DNA of 64,000 nt from Cellulomonas fimi ATCC 484 (GCF_000212695.1 NC_015514.1:806001-870000), one strand, 5' to 3'; counted from the first letter of the stretch, positions 1 through 10,359 are shown. Notes: generated from the letters alone by a model not told the origin. Numbers and translations are program-made.

Positions 1-1
1 G

Positions 2-478
2 CTGCGCTACGCGGTCGACCCGGTCGGCACGCCCAACGACACCGTGACGATCACGTGGGTCAACCCGGGCGGCGCGAGCATCGTGCAGTCCGGCCTCCCG
101 CTGACCGGCACGGTCCTGTGGCCCGGCGCCGTCGTCGGCCCCGACGGCAAGGGCGCGGACTGGCCCGGCTGGACGCAGCTCGCCGACGGTTCGTGGGTCG
201 AGGGCGACGAGTTCGACTGGGTGCGCCCGTCCGTGACCGTGAACTTCGCGGTCAACCCCGAGGTGTCGATGGCCGTGGCGTACCCGCCGTCGAGCCCGGT
301 GTGCGTCACCGACCCTCCCGGTGAGGAGGTCCTGGCGGCGCCCGTCTCGAACCAGGTCCTGTCCGCCACGGGCAGCGAGGTCGGCCCGCTCCTGTGGGCC
401 GGTGCGGCCCTGCTGGTCGTGGGCGTCGGCACAGTCGCCGCCGTGACCCTGGTGCGCCGCCGGCACGAGGCGGCCTGA
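2..478 (+). CDS. C-terminal part of a surface protein with an LPXTG-like anchor (5' truncated)
   Basis: The open frame runs in from the left window edge with no start, so only the last 158 residues are visible. The visible part is beta-rich, with no motif I can name. The end is a cell-wall sorting signal: LSATG at the place of LPXTG, a hydrophobic stretch of about 20 residues (LLWAGAALLVVGVGTVAAVTL), then RRR and the stop. Such LxATG variants are common sortase substrates in high-GC actinobacteria. The protein is therefore probably exported and attached to peptidoglycan by a class E-type sortase. A strong hairpin terminator follows 48 bases later. The function of the missing ectodomain cannot be judged. 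Confidence 0.8.
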   Translation: MRYAVDPVGTPNDTVTITWVNPGGASIVQSGLPLTGTVLWPGAVVGPDGKGADWPGWTQLADGSWVEGDEFDWVRPSVTVNFAVNPEVSMAVAYPPSSPVCVTDPPGEEVLAAPVSNQVLSATGSEVGPLLWAGAALLVVGVGTVAAVTLVRRRHEAA

Positions 479-525
479 CGCGGCACCGGGACCGGTCGGA
501 GGGGACCGGTCCCGGATGTCACGCA

Positions 526-566
526 CGACGACGCCCGCTCCCGTCCGACGGGAGCGGGCGTCGTCG
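526..566. terminator. Perfect 19-bp hairpin between convergent genes
   Basis: Arms CGACGACGCCCGCTCCCGT and ACGGGAGCGGGCGTCGTCG enclose a 3-nt loop. It lies after the surface-protein gene and faces serC, so it may serve as a terminator. It has no clear T tract, which is usual at this GC content. Confidence 0.8.
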
Positions 567-577
567 CGTGCGCGGTG

Positions 578-2663
<2,086 letters not shown>

Positions 2664-2833
2664 GGCGCCTGCGGCCACGGGGTGGCCGTGCAGGGGGTCC
2701 GGGTGAGATCCGGCACGTGCGCGTGCGCGCGCTCCCACGGGCGTCCGAGGCGTCCTCCCAGGTGGTTCCGGCGTGTCGCGGCGACACGCCGGACGGGTGT
2801 CCAACACAAGCCGTATCTGGCCGTGATCGGAAC

Positions 2834-2863
2834 GTGACAATCACCCGAACGCTCCTGTACGTT
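2834..2863 (+). promoter_or_regulatory. Promoter of the riboswitch-controlled NlpC/P60 gene
   Basis: GTGACA (2834-2839) as -35 and TACGTT (2858-2863) as -10 are spaced by 18 bp and predict a start near 2870, about 40 nt before the riboswitch. The nonamer ACCCGAACG inside the spacer region (2843-2851) recurs upstream of the VWA lipoprotein gene at 30801-30809. Confidence 0.45.
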
Positions 2864-2908
2864 CAACCTGCTTCTCGGAACCCTCCTCCGTGGAAGCCCT
2901 CGAGCGGA

Positions 2909-3084
2909 ACGCCTAACCCTGCCGCCGCCCCGAGGTCCGTACGAACCGCCGGCAGGGGCGGGGGACCCACGTTTTGTGGTCCACCGGAGACGGTGACCTT
3001 GGGGTGAAGCCCAGGTGGCAGCAGGACCGCCGCCCAGGCCGAGTGTTCTCCCACTCGAACCCGACAGCTCACCTCGCAGGCGAC
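2909..3084 (+). ncRNA. c-di-AMP riboswitch (ydaO-yuaA motif)
   Basis: The leader carries the conserved ydaO blocks in order: ACGCCTAACCCTGCCGCC at the 5' side, GGGGGACCCA, then TTGGGGTGAAG, GGTGGCAGCAGGACCGCC, CCACTCGAACCCGACAGCT and CACCTCGCAGGCGAC at the 3' end. These correspond to the conserved elements of the B. subtilis ydaO leader. It ends 14 nt before the start codon, overlapping the ribosome-binding region, so ligand binding may control termination or translation. In actinobacteria this class typically sits before NlpC/P60 and Rpf-type cell-wall hydrolases, as here; c-di-AMP binding usually turns expression off. Confidence 0.92.
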
Positions 3085-3098
3085 AGGAGAGGCACCTA

Positions 3099-3857
3099 GT
3101 GACCGTGAGCACCACACGCGCCCGGCATCGGGCAGCGCGTCGTCCCTCGACGCCCCTGTCCGAGCTGGCCTCCGCCGCCTCGGAGCAGATGGGCACCGCC
3201 GGCCGCCGCACCGCCGTCGTCGCGGCGTCGTCCGGCCTCCTCGTCACGATGATCGGCGCCCCCGCGGGTGCCGCGTCGGACAACGCCGGAGCCCTGAACT
3301 CGGTCGACACCGCAGCACTCACCGCCTCCGCGCGTGCCGTGCTCAACACGTCGCCCGTCGTCAGCTCGCCCGCCGAGGCCGCCTGGACGTTCGACGCCCC
3401 GGCCGTCACGGCCGTGAAGCCGACGCCCCCGCCGGCCCCCGAGCGCCGCACCACCACGACCGCGTCGCGCAGCACCACGCGCACCGCGGCCACCACGAGC
3501 AACGCGCCGATCCCGCAGTCGGTCGCCGGCAACGCGGTCCTCGAGGTCGCGGCCCGCTACGTCGGCACGCCGTACCTCTCGGGCGGCACGACCCCCGAGG
3601 GCTTCGACTGCTCCGGGTTCGTCTCCTACGTCTACGCGCAGCTCGGCATCTCGCTGCCGCGCACGAGCTCGGGCATCAAGGCCGCCGCGACGGTCGTGTC
3701 CCGCGCCGACGCGCAGCCGGGCGACCTCATCTGGAGCCCCGGCCACATCTCGATCTACGCCGGCGGCAACCAGCAGATCGACTCGCCGCGTCCCGGCAAG
3801 ACGATCCAGTTCCGCGAGATCTGGCAGAGCTCGCCGGTCTTCCTCCGCGTCGGCTGA
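3099..3857 (+). CDS. Secreted NlpC/P60 peptidoglycan endopeptidase
   Basis: Cell-wall hydrolase expected to cut peptide stems of peptidoglycan outside the cell. The 252-residue protein has an Arg-rich N-terminus, a hydrophobic export segment at about 38-60 ending in GAPAGAAS, a Pro/Thr-rich linker (about 105-135), and an NlpC/P60 domain from about 140. The catalytic cysteine is C171 in GFDCSGFVSYVY and the histidine is H216 in SPGHISIYAG. Start GTG at 3099 follows GGAGAGG closely and directly follows the c-di-AMP riboswitch; an upstream in-frame start would run through the riboswitch and is rejected. A hairpin terminator follows at 3880. Confidence 0.93.
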   Translation: MTVSTTRARHRAARRPSTPLSELASAASEQMGTAGRRTAVVAASSGLLVTMIGAPAGAASDNAGALNSVDTAALTASARAVLNTSPVVSSPAEAAWTFDAPAVTAVKPTPPPAPERRTTTTASRSTTRTAATTSNAPIPQSVAGNAVLEVAARYVGTPYLSGGTTPEGFDCSGFVSYVYAQLGISLPRTSSGIKAAATVVSRADAQPGDLIWSPGHISIYAGGNQQIDSPRPGKTIQFREIWQSSPVFLRVG

Positions 3858-3879
3858 CACCGACCGGCTCGGTCCACCG

Positions 3880-3913
3880 AGGCCCCCGACGACGTCCGCG
3901 TCGTCGGGGGCCT
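3880..3913 (+). terminator. Terminator after the NlpC/P60 gene
   Basis: Arms AGGCCCCCGACGACG and CGTCGTCGGGGGCCT form a 15-bp perfect stem with a 4-nt loop, 22 bases after the stop codon. No gene is seen in the following bases up to 4069; a -10-like TACTCT at 3992-3997 may serve the next gene. Confidence 0.8.
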
Positions 3914-4069
3914 CGTCGTTGCCCCCACCGCGACGGCGCCGTTCACCCGTGGCACGGCCGCTCCCGTGGTGGACGCCCGCCCACCGCCGCGTACTCTGGT
4001 CGCGCACCACGCTGTCGCTTCGCCGGTCCGGCAGCCAGCCGGTCCGACTTCCGAGGTCGGGAGGACGCC

Positions 4070-4672
4070 GTGCTGACCGAGACCGTCACGCTCGCCGCCG
4101 GATCGGGCACGGGGCGTGCCCCCGCCGCCACCGGCACCGGCCCCGCCGCCTCCCGCGCGCCGGCACCCGTCCTGTCCTCCGGCGCCCGCTCCCTGCTGCT
4201 CAACGCGAGCATGGAGCCCCTGTGCATCGTGAGCCTCCGCCGGGCCGTCCTGCTCGTCATGAGCGGCAAGGCGACCGTCCTGGAGACCGACGGCCGCCTG
4301 CTGCATTCCGAGCACGCGTCGGTGCCGCTGCCCGTCGTGCTGTGCCTGACGCGGTACGTGCACGTCCCGGTGCGCCGTCCGGTGCCGCCGACGCGTCGCA
4401 CGGTCCTGCAGCGCGACAGCCACCGGTGCGCCTACTGCGGCGGCGGTGCGGACACCGTCGACCACGTCCACCCCCGCTCGCGCGGAGGGCGGCACGAGTG
4501 GACGAACGTCGTGGCCGCGTGCGTGCGGTGCAACCACCGCAAGGCGGACCGGCTGCTGCACGAGATCGGCTGGGAGCTCGGGTTCGCGCCCCGCGCGCCA
4601 CGCTGGTCGGTCACGTTCGGGACGGCGGCGGCCCGCTCCGAGCCGCTGTGGGCGGCGTACGTGCCCGCCTGA
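4070..4672 (+). CDS. HNH endonuclease-like protein
   Basis: The 200-residue protein carries an HNH zinc domain at about 118-160: C120-x2-C123, the DH pair at D131-H132 in TVDHVHPRSRGG, an Asn-containing middle, and C151-x2-C154 in AACVRCNHRKADR. Residues 40-105 resemble the N-terminal part common to standalone actinobacterial HNH proteins (LNASMEPLCIVSLRRAVLLVMSGKA). The first 38 residues are low complexity. Start GTG at 4070 follows GGTCGGGAGG. A shorter paralogue lies at 39120-39569 and aligns through both the N-terminal segment and the HNH core. The true substrate is unknown. There is no neighbouring phage or restriction gene. Confidence 0.85.
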   Translation: MLTETVTLAAGSGTGRAPAATGTGPAASRAPAPVLSSGARSLLLNASMEPLCIVSLRRAVLLVMSGKATVLETDGRLLHSEHASVPLPVVLCLTRYVHVPVRRPVPPTRRTVLQRDSHRCAYCGGGADTVDHVHPRSRGGRHEWTNVVAACVRCNHRKADRLLHEIGWELGFAPRAPRWSVTFGTAAARSEPLWAAYVPA

Positions 4673-4817
4673 CCTCCGGCTGTTCCGGTCCCGGGTCAAG
4701 GTTGTGCCAAACTGCGGTATCGCCGCCGTCTCGTAGGAGCGCGTCGGCGGCCCCGGGGCCACACTGGTGCCAGGGGTCCCGAGGCCGGGCGGCGCGACGA
4801 CGAGCAGGGAGGCCCCG

Positions 4818-5750
4818 ATGGAGCGAGACGACGTTGTCCTCGTCGGGCTCGACGGCTCAGCCGCGAGCCTGCACGCGCTCGACTGGGCGGCCGAGGAGGC
4901 CGCGACCCACGGCTGGGGGCTGCAGCTGGTCTGCGCGTACTCCCTGCCCTCGTTCACCGCGGCGTCGCTCGACGGGGGTTACGCCGCGCTCGACGACACG
5001 GCGATCCAGCAGGGCGCCCGCGCGGTCCTGGCCGAGGCGTCGGCGCGCGTGCACGGGTTCGGCATCCCGGTCACGGCCACCGTCCAGACGGGCGACGCGG
5101 CCGGGGTGCTGGTCGACCTGTCGCACCACGTCCGGATGGCCGTCGTCGGGACGCGCGGTCGGGGCGGGTTCGCGGACCGCCTGCTCGGCACCGTCTCGTC
5201 GGCGCTGCCGGCGCACGCGCACTGCCCGACGGTCGTCGTCCCGCTCCGCGAGGGCGGACGAGCGCTGGCCGACGACGCCGTGCTGCCCGCGGTCAAGCCC
5301 GTGCGGCGGATCGTCGTCGGTGTCGACGGGTCGCCGCAGGCGGAACGGGCGCTCCGGTTCGCGCTCGCCGAGGCGCAGGCGTGGGGTGCCGAGGTGCACG
5401 CCGTCGCCGGGGTGCCCGCGAGCTCGCTCAGCGGGATGCTCGCGTGGCTGCCGGACACGGTCGACCACGACCAGGTGCTCAAGGACGTCGGCGAAGGGCT
5501 CGACGTCGTCGTGGACCGGGCGCTGGCCGACTACCGCGGCGTCGAGGTGCGGCGGTACGCGCTCGACGGCGGCGGTGCCGAGCTGCTGACCGAGTTCTCC
5601 GTCGCGACCGACCTCATCGTCGTCGGGTCGCGGGGTCGGGGCGGGTTCGCGGGGCTGCTGCTCGGGTCGACGAGCCAGGCCGTGCTGCACCACTCCGAGT
5701 GCCCCGTCATGGTCGTCACCAACCGGTGCGGCCCGCAGAAGCAGGCCTGA
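4818..5750 (+). CDS. Tandem-domain universal stress protein
   Basis: Two UspA domains in one 310-residue chain, about 1-145 and 160-305, the usual actinobacterial arrangement. Both domains keep the ATP-binding loop G-x2-G-x9-GS/T: VVGTRGRGGFADRLLGTVSS in the first and VVGSRGRGGFAGLLLGSTSQ in the second. Both start with the VGxDGS strand. Such proteins bind ATP and are induced under hypoxia or stasis in relatives. Start ATG at 4818 has AGGGAGG 5 nt upstream; an earlier in-frame ATG lacks such a site. The stop lies 3 bases from the end of the convergent Lrp gene, leaving no space for a terminator. Confidence 0.92.
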   Translation: MERDDVVLVGLDGSAASLHALDWAAEEAATHGWGLQLVCAYSLPSFTAASLDGGYAALDDTAIQQGARAVLAEASARVHGFGIPVTATVQTGDAAGVLVDLSHHVRMAVVGTRGRGGFADRLLGTVSSALPAHAHCPTVVVPLREGGRALADDAVLPAVKPVRRIVVGVDGSPQAERALRFALAEAQAWGAEVHAVAGVPASSLSGMLAWLPDTVDHDQVLKDVGEGLDVVVDRALADYRGVEVRRYALDGGGAELLTEFSVATDLIVVGSRGRGGFAGLLLGSTSQAVLHHSECPVMVVTNRCGPQKQA

Positions 5751-5753
5751 CGC

Positions 5754-6263
5754 TCAGACCCCGGCCGGCGGGACCGCCTCCTGCGCCGCCAGGTCCGCGG
5801 GCACGTCGGGGCGCCGCACGAGCGCCGAGAGCACGACCGTCGAGCGGGTCCGGGACACGAACGGCTCCGCAGCGAGGCGCTCGACGACCCGCTCCAGGTG
5901 GCGCATGTCGCGCGCCCGCACCTGCACCACGAGGTCGACGTCGCCCGTGACGGTGCTGGCCGCCACGACCTCGGGGTACTGCTCGACCGCGTCGCGCATC
6001 GTCGCCGGGCTCGTCGACCCGTGGCAGAACAGCTCGACGAACGCCTCGGTGTGCCACCCCATGGCCGCCGGGTCGAGGCGCACCGTGAACCCGCGGATCA
6101 CGCCGGACTCGCGCAGCCGGTCGACGCGTCGCTTCACCGCGGGCGCGGACAGGGAGACCTGCTGCCCGACCTGCGCGTACGTCGCGCGCGCGTCGCGGGA
6201 GAGCACGCGCAGGATCGCCGCGTCGAGGGCGTCGGTGCCGGTGTCGTCACGCACGCGGACCAT
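5754..6263 (-). CDS. Lrp/AsnC family transcriptional regulator
   Basis: A 169-residue regulator: N-terminal winged helix (LDAAILRVLSRDARATYAQVGQQVSLSAPAVKRRVDRL) and a C-terminal RAM ligand-binding domain (VVAASTVTGDVDLVVQVRARDM). Members respond to amino acids as octamers. The ATG at 6263 was chosen because the helix-turn-helix starts about 10 residues later as in the family; codons further upstream are Arg/Pro-rich with no homology. In relatives such regulators lie beside ddaH and rocD; here a CAP-domain gene separates them, but control of the ddaH-rocD pair is the natural guess. A GCAAC-GCCG-GTTGC inverted repeat upstream of ddaH could be its site. Confidence 0.9.
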   Translation of the reverse strand: MVRVRDDTGTDALDAAILRVLSRDARATYAQVGQQVSLSAPAVKRRVDRLRESGVIRGFTVRLDPAAMGWHTEAFVELFCHGSTSPATMRDAVEQYPEVVAASTVTGDVDLVVQVRARDMRHLERVVERLAAEPFVSRTRSTVVLSALVRRPDVPADLAAQEAVPPAGV

Positions 6264-6446
6264 CTTCCCGGACGGCGGCCCGCGACGGGACCGCGTGCCC
6301 GCTCGGGTGGCGACATCGGGGCGCACCCGACACCCTGGCGGAGATCGAACGAAAGGGAACGGATCGCTCAAGCGGGACACGGCACGTGCCGATGCACACG
6401 AGTGACGCCCTCACCCGACCGGGGAGGGTCCGTCGGGGGGAGACGT

Positions 6447-7556
6447 ATGGACGTGGACGCGAAGGACACCGTGACGCCGACGCTGACGGACGCGACCCGC
6501 ACGGGGACGCGTCCGGCGCCTGCCGGGACCATCCCGACGCAGCGCGACCGCTCGGGCGGTCCGCGCGGCACCGCACGCACCCGCCGGTCCTGGGTGGTCG
6601 TCGCCGGGGGAGTCGCGCTCCTCATGGCCGGCGCCACGACCGGGATCGCCGCGCAGCGCGCTGCCGTCGAGCGCGAGGAGGCGCGGGCCGAGGCGCGCGA
6701 GCGGGTGACCGCCGTGCTGCCCGCCGCGACGCAGGACGGTGCCGTGCAGGAGGCGCTCGACGCGCGCGAGTCGGCCGCGGTGTACGCCGCCGCCCGCTCG
6801 GCCGCGACGGCGGGCGCGCAGCGGACCGTCGACCAGGCCACCGCGACGCTCGCCGCGTCGGCGCAGGCCGGCGACGGACCCCGTCAGCAGCTCGCCACGG
6901 CGGCCGGCGCCGTGAGCACCGCCCTCGCGGGGCCGCACGTGAGCCTCACCGCGCTGCGCACCGTGACCGCGGGCGTCGCCGCGCCGCAGCAGGCGGTCGT
7001 CGACGCGCAGGCCGCCTGGGTCGCCGCCGAGCAGGCCCGGATCGCCGCCGAGCAGGCCGCTGCGGCCGAGGCCGCCCGGCAGGCGGCCGCCCGGGCGGCC
7101 ACGACCACGAGGTCCGGCACGACCACCACGCGGCGGGCCGCCACGCAGGCGCCCGCGACGGGCGGCGCCGCCGCCCCCGCCCCGACGACGGGCGTCCCGG
7201 CCGGCGGGAAGGTCTGCGCGGGGTCGGGCGGCGGTGCGGCCGAGGCGAGCGCGAGTGCGATCGGCGAGGCGATCAACGCGTACCGGGCGAACAACGGGCT
7301 CAGCACGCTGTCCGTGTCGCGGTCCGGTGGACTCACGTCGCACGCGCTCGACATGGCGTCGGCCGGCGGCATCTGGCACTCCGGGTCGGACAACATCGTG
7401 GGCTGCGTGAGCAACGGCAGCGCGTCCTCGCTCGTCTCCGCATGGTCCCGGTCGTCCGGCCACAACGCGCAGATGCTGCGCACGGACGTCTCGTCCATGT
7501 CCGTGGGTGCGGCGACCAGCGCCGGCTGGCTGTTCGGCGCGGTCCGCTTCAGCTGA
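6447..7556 (+). CDS. Membrane-anchored CAP-domain (SCP/PR1-like) protein
   Basis: 369 residues. The cytoplasmic N-terminus is Arg/Thr-rich, with one transmembrane segment at about 49-68 (VVVAGGVALLMAGATTGIAA). A long Ala/Glu/Gln-rich probable coiled coil runs over about 70-225, then a Thr/Pro linker, then a CAP-like domain over the last 120 residues: AINAYRANNGLSTLSVSRSGGLTSHALDMASAG. The signature stretch resembles bacterial YkwD-type proteins, though only part of the usual CAP motifs is obvious. Function outside the cell is unknown. Start ATG at 6447 has GGGGGGAG 5-11 nt upstream. It sits between the Lrp gene and the ddaH-rocD pair, and is followed by a GC hairpin. Confidence 0.8.
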   Translation: MDVDAKDTVTPTLTDATRTGTRPAPAGTIPTQRDRSGGPRGTARTRRSWVVVAGGVALLMAGATTGIAAQRAAVEREEARAEARERVTAVLPAATQDGAVQEALDARESAAVYAAARSAATAGAQRTVDQATATLAASAQAGDGPRQQLATAAGAVSTALAGPHVSLTALRTVTAGVAAPQQAVVDAQAAWVAAEQARIAAEQAAAAEAARQAAARAATTTRSGTTTTRRAATQAPATGGAAAPAPTTGVPAGGKVCAGSGGGAAEASASAIGEAINAYRANNGLSTLSVSRSGGLTSHALDMASAGGIWHSGSDNIVGCVSNGSASSLVSAWSRSSGHNAQMLRTDVSSMSVGAATSAGWLFGAVRFS

Positions 7557-7571
7557 CCACCGCGCGCTCGA

Positions 7572-7600
7572 CGCGCCGCGCCGGGAGGGGGCGCGGCGCG
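7572..7600. terminator. GC-only hairpin between convergent genes
   Basis: Arms CGCGCCGCGCC and GGCGCGGCGCG with a 7-nt loop lie between the CAP-domain gene and the rocD stop. No T tract. Confidence 0.6.
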
Positions 7601-7684
7601 CCGGGCGTGGCGGTGCGTCCGTCCGTGCTGCCGTCCGGGAGACACCACCGGCGAGCCCGGGCGGGAGCCGGTCCGTAGGCCCCG

Positions 7685-8911
7685 TCAGGACGCGGCGTGC
7701 AGCGCGTCGACGAGCCGGTCCAGCGCGTCGTCGAGGTCGTCCCGGGTGATCGTCAGGGGCGGCGCGAGCCGCAGCGTGCGGCCGTGCGTGTCCTTCGCGA
7801 GGACGCCGCGGGCCAGCAGCCGCTCGCACAGGTCGCGCCCGCTCGTCGGGCCGCCGGGCCGGCCCGGGGCCACGTCCAGCCCCGCCCACATCCCGACGCG
7901 GCGCACGGCTGCCAGCGACCCGTCCGCGACGAGCGGGTCGAGGCGGGCGCCGAGGTGCTCGCCGAGCTCGCGGGCCCGGGCCTGCGGCTCGCCGCTCTCC
8001 AGGAGCCCGATGACGGCGAGCGCGACCGCGCACGCGAGCGGGTTGCCGCCGAACGTCGACCCGTGCGTGCCCGCGGTCAGCACCCCGAGCACGTCGTCGC
8101 GCCCGACGACCGCCGACACGGGCACGACCCCGCCGCCGAGCGCCTTGCCGAGCGTCACGAGGTCCGGCCGGACTCCCCAGACCTCGCACGCGAGCGTCGT
8201 GCCGGTGCGGCCGAGGCCGCTCTGGATCTCGTCGGCGACGAGCAGCACGTCGGCGGCGGTGCACGCCGCACGGACCGCCGGCAGGTAGCCCGCGGGCGGC
8301 ACGACGACGCCCTGCTCACCCTGCACGGGCTCGAGCAGCACCGCGACGGTCCGCTCGTCGAGGGCTGCCTCGAGGGCCGCCGCGTCGCCGTAGGGCACGC
8401 GCACGAACCCCGGGGTGTACGGCCCGAAGCCGCCACGCGCGTCGGGGTCGGACGAGAACGACACGATCGTCGTGGTGCGGCCGTGGAAGTTGCCGTCCGC
8501 GACGACGATGCGCGCCTGCCCGTCAGGGACGCCCTTGACGTCGTACCCCCACTTGCGCGCGGCCTTGATCGCGGTCTCGACGGCTTCGGCCCCGGTGTTC
8601 ATCGGCAGCACCATCGGACGCCCGACGAGCAGCGGCCCGACGAGCGCCGCGAGCCGGTCGGCGAACGGGTGCAGCAGGTCGTGGTCGAACGCGCGCGACG
8701 TGAGCGTGAGCCGGTCGAGCTGCGCGTGCGCGGCGGCGACGAGCGCCGGGTGCCGGTGCCCGAAGTTGAGCGCCGAGTACGCCGACAGCAGGTCGAGGTA
8801 GCGGCGGCCCGCGGTGTCCGTGACCCAGGACCCCTCCGCCGACGCGACCGTCACCGGCAGCGGGTGGTAGTTCGGCGCGAGCGTCGTGGCGTCCTGCTGC
8901 ACCGCGGTCAC
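7685..8911 (-). CDS. rocD: Ornithine aminotransferase
   Basis: PLP class-III aminotransferase making glutamate-5-semialdehyde from ornithine; cytoplasmic, in arginine and ornithine catabolism. At 408 residues it is normal length. Marks: N-terminal NYHPLPVTVASAEGSWVTDTAGRRYLD, MNTGAEAVETAIKAARKWGY, D227 in LLVADEIQSGLGRTG, and the PLP lysine K256 in LVTLGKALGGGVVPVSAV. Start GTG at 8911 has GGAGG upstream. It begins 16 bases after the stop of ddaH, so the two form an operon. The pairing with a DDAH-family enzyme suggests a route from arginine derivatives through ornithine or citrulline to glutamate. Confidence 0.95.
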   Translation of the reverse strand: MTAVQQDATTLAPNYHPLPVTVASAEGSWVTDTAGRRYLDLLSAYSALNFGHRHPALVAAAHAQLDRLTLTSRAFDHDLLHPFADRLAALVGPLLVGRPMVLPMNTGAEAVETAIKAARKWGYDVKGVPDGQARIVVADGNFHGRTTTIVSFSSDPDARGGFGPYTPGFVRVPYGDAAALEAALDERTVAVLLEPVQGEQGVVVPPAGYLPAVRAACTAADVLLVADEIQSGLGRTGTTLACEVWGVRPDLVTLGKALGGGVVPVSAVVGRDDVLGVLTAGTHGSTFGGNPLACAVALAVIGLLESGEPQARARELGEHLGARLDPLVADGSLAAVRRVGMWAGLDVAPGRPGGPTSGRDLCERLLARGVLAKDTHGRTLRLAPPLTITRDDLDDALDRLVDALHAAS

Positions 8912-8927
8912 GGTCGCCTCCGTCGCG

Positions 8928-9773
8928 TCAGGGGTGGCTGGGGGCCGCGGCGCGGATCTCGAGCGTGCAGCACTTCGCGCCGCCGCCGCCCTTGAGCAGC
9001 TCCGTGGTGTCGACGGGCAGCGGCGTGTAGCCGCGCTCGCGCAGCGCGCCCTGCAGGTCGGTGGCCGCCGGCGCGACGACGACGTTCTGGCCGTCCGAGA
9101 CGGCGTTCAGGCCGAGCGCCACCGCGTCCTGCTCGGTCGCGACGACCGCGTCGGGGAACAGCTGGCGCAGCACGGCCTGCGAGCCCGCGGAGAAGGCGGG
9201 CGGGAAGTAGGCGATCTGGGGGTCGGCCGGGTCGCTCGAGAGCACCGCCAGCGCGGTGTCGAGGTGGTAGTAGTGCGGGTCGACGAGCTCGAGCGAGACG
9301 ACGGGACGCCCGAACAGCTCCTGCGCCTCGGCGTGCGCGGCCCGGTCGGTGCGGAAGCCCGTGCCGGCGAGCACCATGTCGCCGACGACCAGCATGTCGC
9401 CCTCGCCCTCGTTGACCTGGGCTGCGGTGTGCGTGACGTACCCGCGGTCGGCGAACCACTTCTGGTAGGCCGGGCCCTCGGCGGCGCGCTCGGGGTAGCG
9501 GAACCGCGCGGAGTAGACGACGCCGTCGACGACGGTCGCGCCGTTCGCCGCGTAGACCATGTCCGGCAGGCCCTCGAGCGGGTCGATCGTCTCGACCGTG
9601 TGCCCGAGGTCCAGGTAGGTGTCGCGCAGGGTGCGCCACTGCTGCACGGCCCGCTCGACGTCGGTGTACCGCGTCTTGTCCATCCACGGGTTGATCTCGT
9701 ACGACACCGTGTAGAAGCGCGGCTCGCACATGAGGTAGTGGCGGCGGGTGGCACCGGGGGCGGTCGTCGACAT
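8928..9773 (-). CDS. ddaH: Dimethylargininase-family amidinohydrolase
   Basis: Guanidine-modifying enzyme of the DDAH/arginine deiminase fold, 281 residues. The fold marks are CEPRFYTVSYEINPWMD, the E/D stretch EGEGDMLVVGDMVLAG, the catalytic histidine H170 in DPHYYHLDTAL and the nucleophile cysteine C268 or C269 in GGGGAKCCTLEIR near the C-terminus. Substrate may be dimethylarginine or another guanidino compound; sequence alone does not decide. Start ATG at 9773 has GAGGAG just upstream. It is first in an operon with rocD. An inverted repeat 63-76 nt upstream is a candidate operator. Confidence 0.88.
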   Translation of the reverse strand: MSTTAPGATRRHYLMCEPRFYTVSYEINPWMDKTRYTDVERAVQQWRTLRDTYLDLGHTVETIDPLEGLPDMVYAANGATVVDGVVYSARFRYPERAAEGPAYQKWFADRGYVTHTAAQVNEGEGDMLVVGDMVLAGTGFRTDRAAHAEAQELFGRPVVSLELVDPHYYHLDTALAVLSSDPADPQIAYFPPAFSAGSQAVLRQLFPDAVVATEQDAVALGLNAVSDGQNVVVAPAATDLQGALRERGYTPLPVDTTELLKGGGGAKCCTLEIRAAAPSHP

Positions 9774-9835
9774 CGTGCTCCTCGTGACGTGGCGGCAGTC
9801 AGGTCGAGCCTAGGGCCGGCTCCGGGCGCACTTGA

Positions 9836-9849
9836 GCAACGCCGGTTGC
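9836..9849. promoter_or_regulatory. Inverted repeat upstream of ddaH, candidate Lrp-type operator
   Basis: GCAAC-GCCG-GTTGC is a perfect 5-4-5 inverted repeat, 63 nt before the ddaH start. Two further GTTGCGTC copies lie to its right, near 9867 and 9898, in the same 60-bp gap. The link to the Lrp gene at 5754 is inference. Confidence 0.35.
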
Positions 9850-9903
9850 GCGCCCGGGGGCGATCTGTTGCGTCGCGCAGGGGGATCGTGAAGATCCGTT
9901 GCG

Positions 9904-10359
9904 TCAGAGGTGGTGCGCCCGCTCCTGCCGGGCCTCGTCCGCGGCCATCCGAAGGGCGCGCCGGACCATCGCGGCGAGCACCGGCGCGCCGACGGCAGCG
10001 GTGAGCCGGCGCGGCAGCGGCCCCGCGAGGTGCACGTCCTCGCGCCAGCGCACGCGCGCGGCGTCCGGCCCCGCGGGCGTGACCTCGATCCGCGCGGAGC
10101 CCAGGAGCACCCGCCCCACCTTGACGAACTCGGCCACCCCGGGCCGGCCGCCCGACGGCGGGTCGAACCGGTCGACCCGCATCCGGTCCACGAGGCCCCG
10201 ACCGCCGCGCCGGGCCCGCGGGCCGGTCACGGCGACCACCTCGCCGTCGATCACGTCGACGCGCGTGAACGGCACCCAGCGCGCGTGGTTGCGGGCGTCC
10301 GCGACCAGGTCCCACGCGCGGTCGGCCGGCAGGGGCAGCGTGCGGGTCACCGTCGGCAT
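9904..10359 (-). CDS. SRPBCC (START-like) family protein
   Basis: 151 residues with the SRPBCC pattern: MPTVTRTLPLPADRAWDLVADARNHARWVPFTRV at the N-terminus, central strands and a long C-terminal helix (APVLAAMVRRALRMAADEARQE). The family forms a hydrophobic ligand pocket and includes polyketide cyclases and AHSA1-like proteins; the ligand here is not predictable. Start ATG at 10359 has GGGAGG with a 5-nt spacer. It is transcribed toward ddaH with about 130 bases between, so it is probably a separate unit. Confidence 0.82.
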   Translation of the reverse strand: MPTVTRTLPLPADRAWDLVADARNHARWVPFTRVDVIDGEVVAVTGPRARRGGRGLVDRMRVDRFDPPSGGRPGVAEFVKVGRVLLGSARIEVTPAGPDAARVRWREDVHLAGPLPRRLTAAVGAPVLAAMVRRALRMAADEARQERAHHL

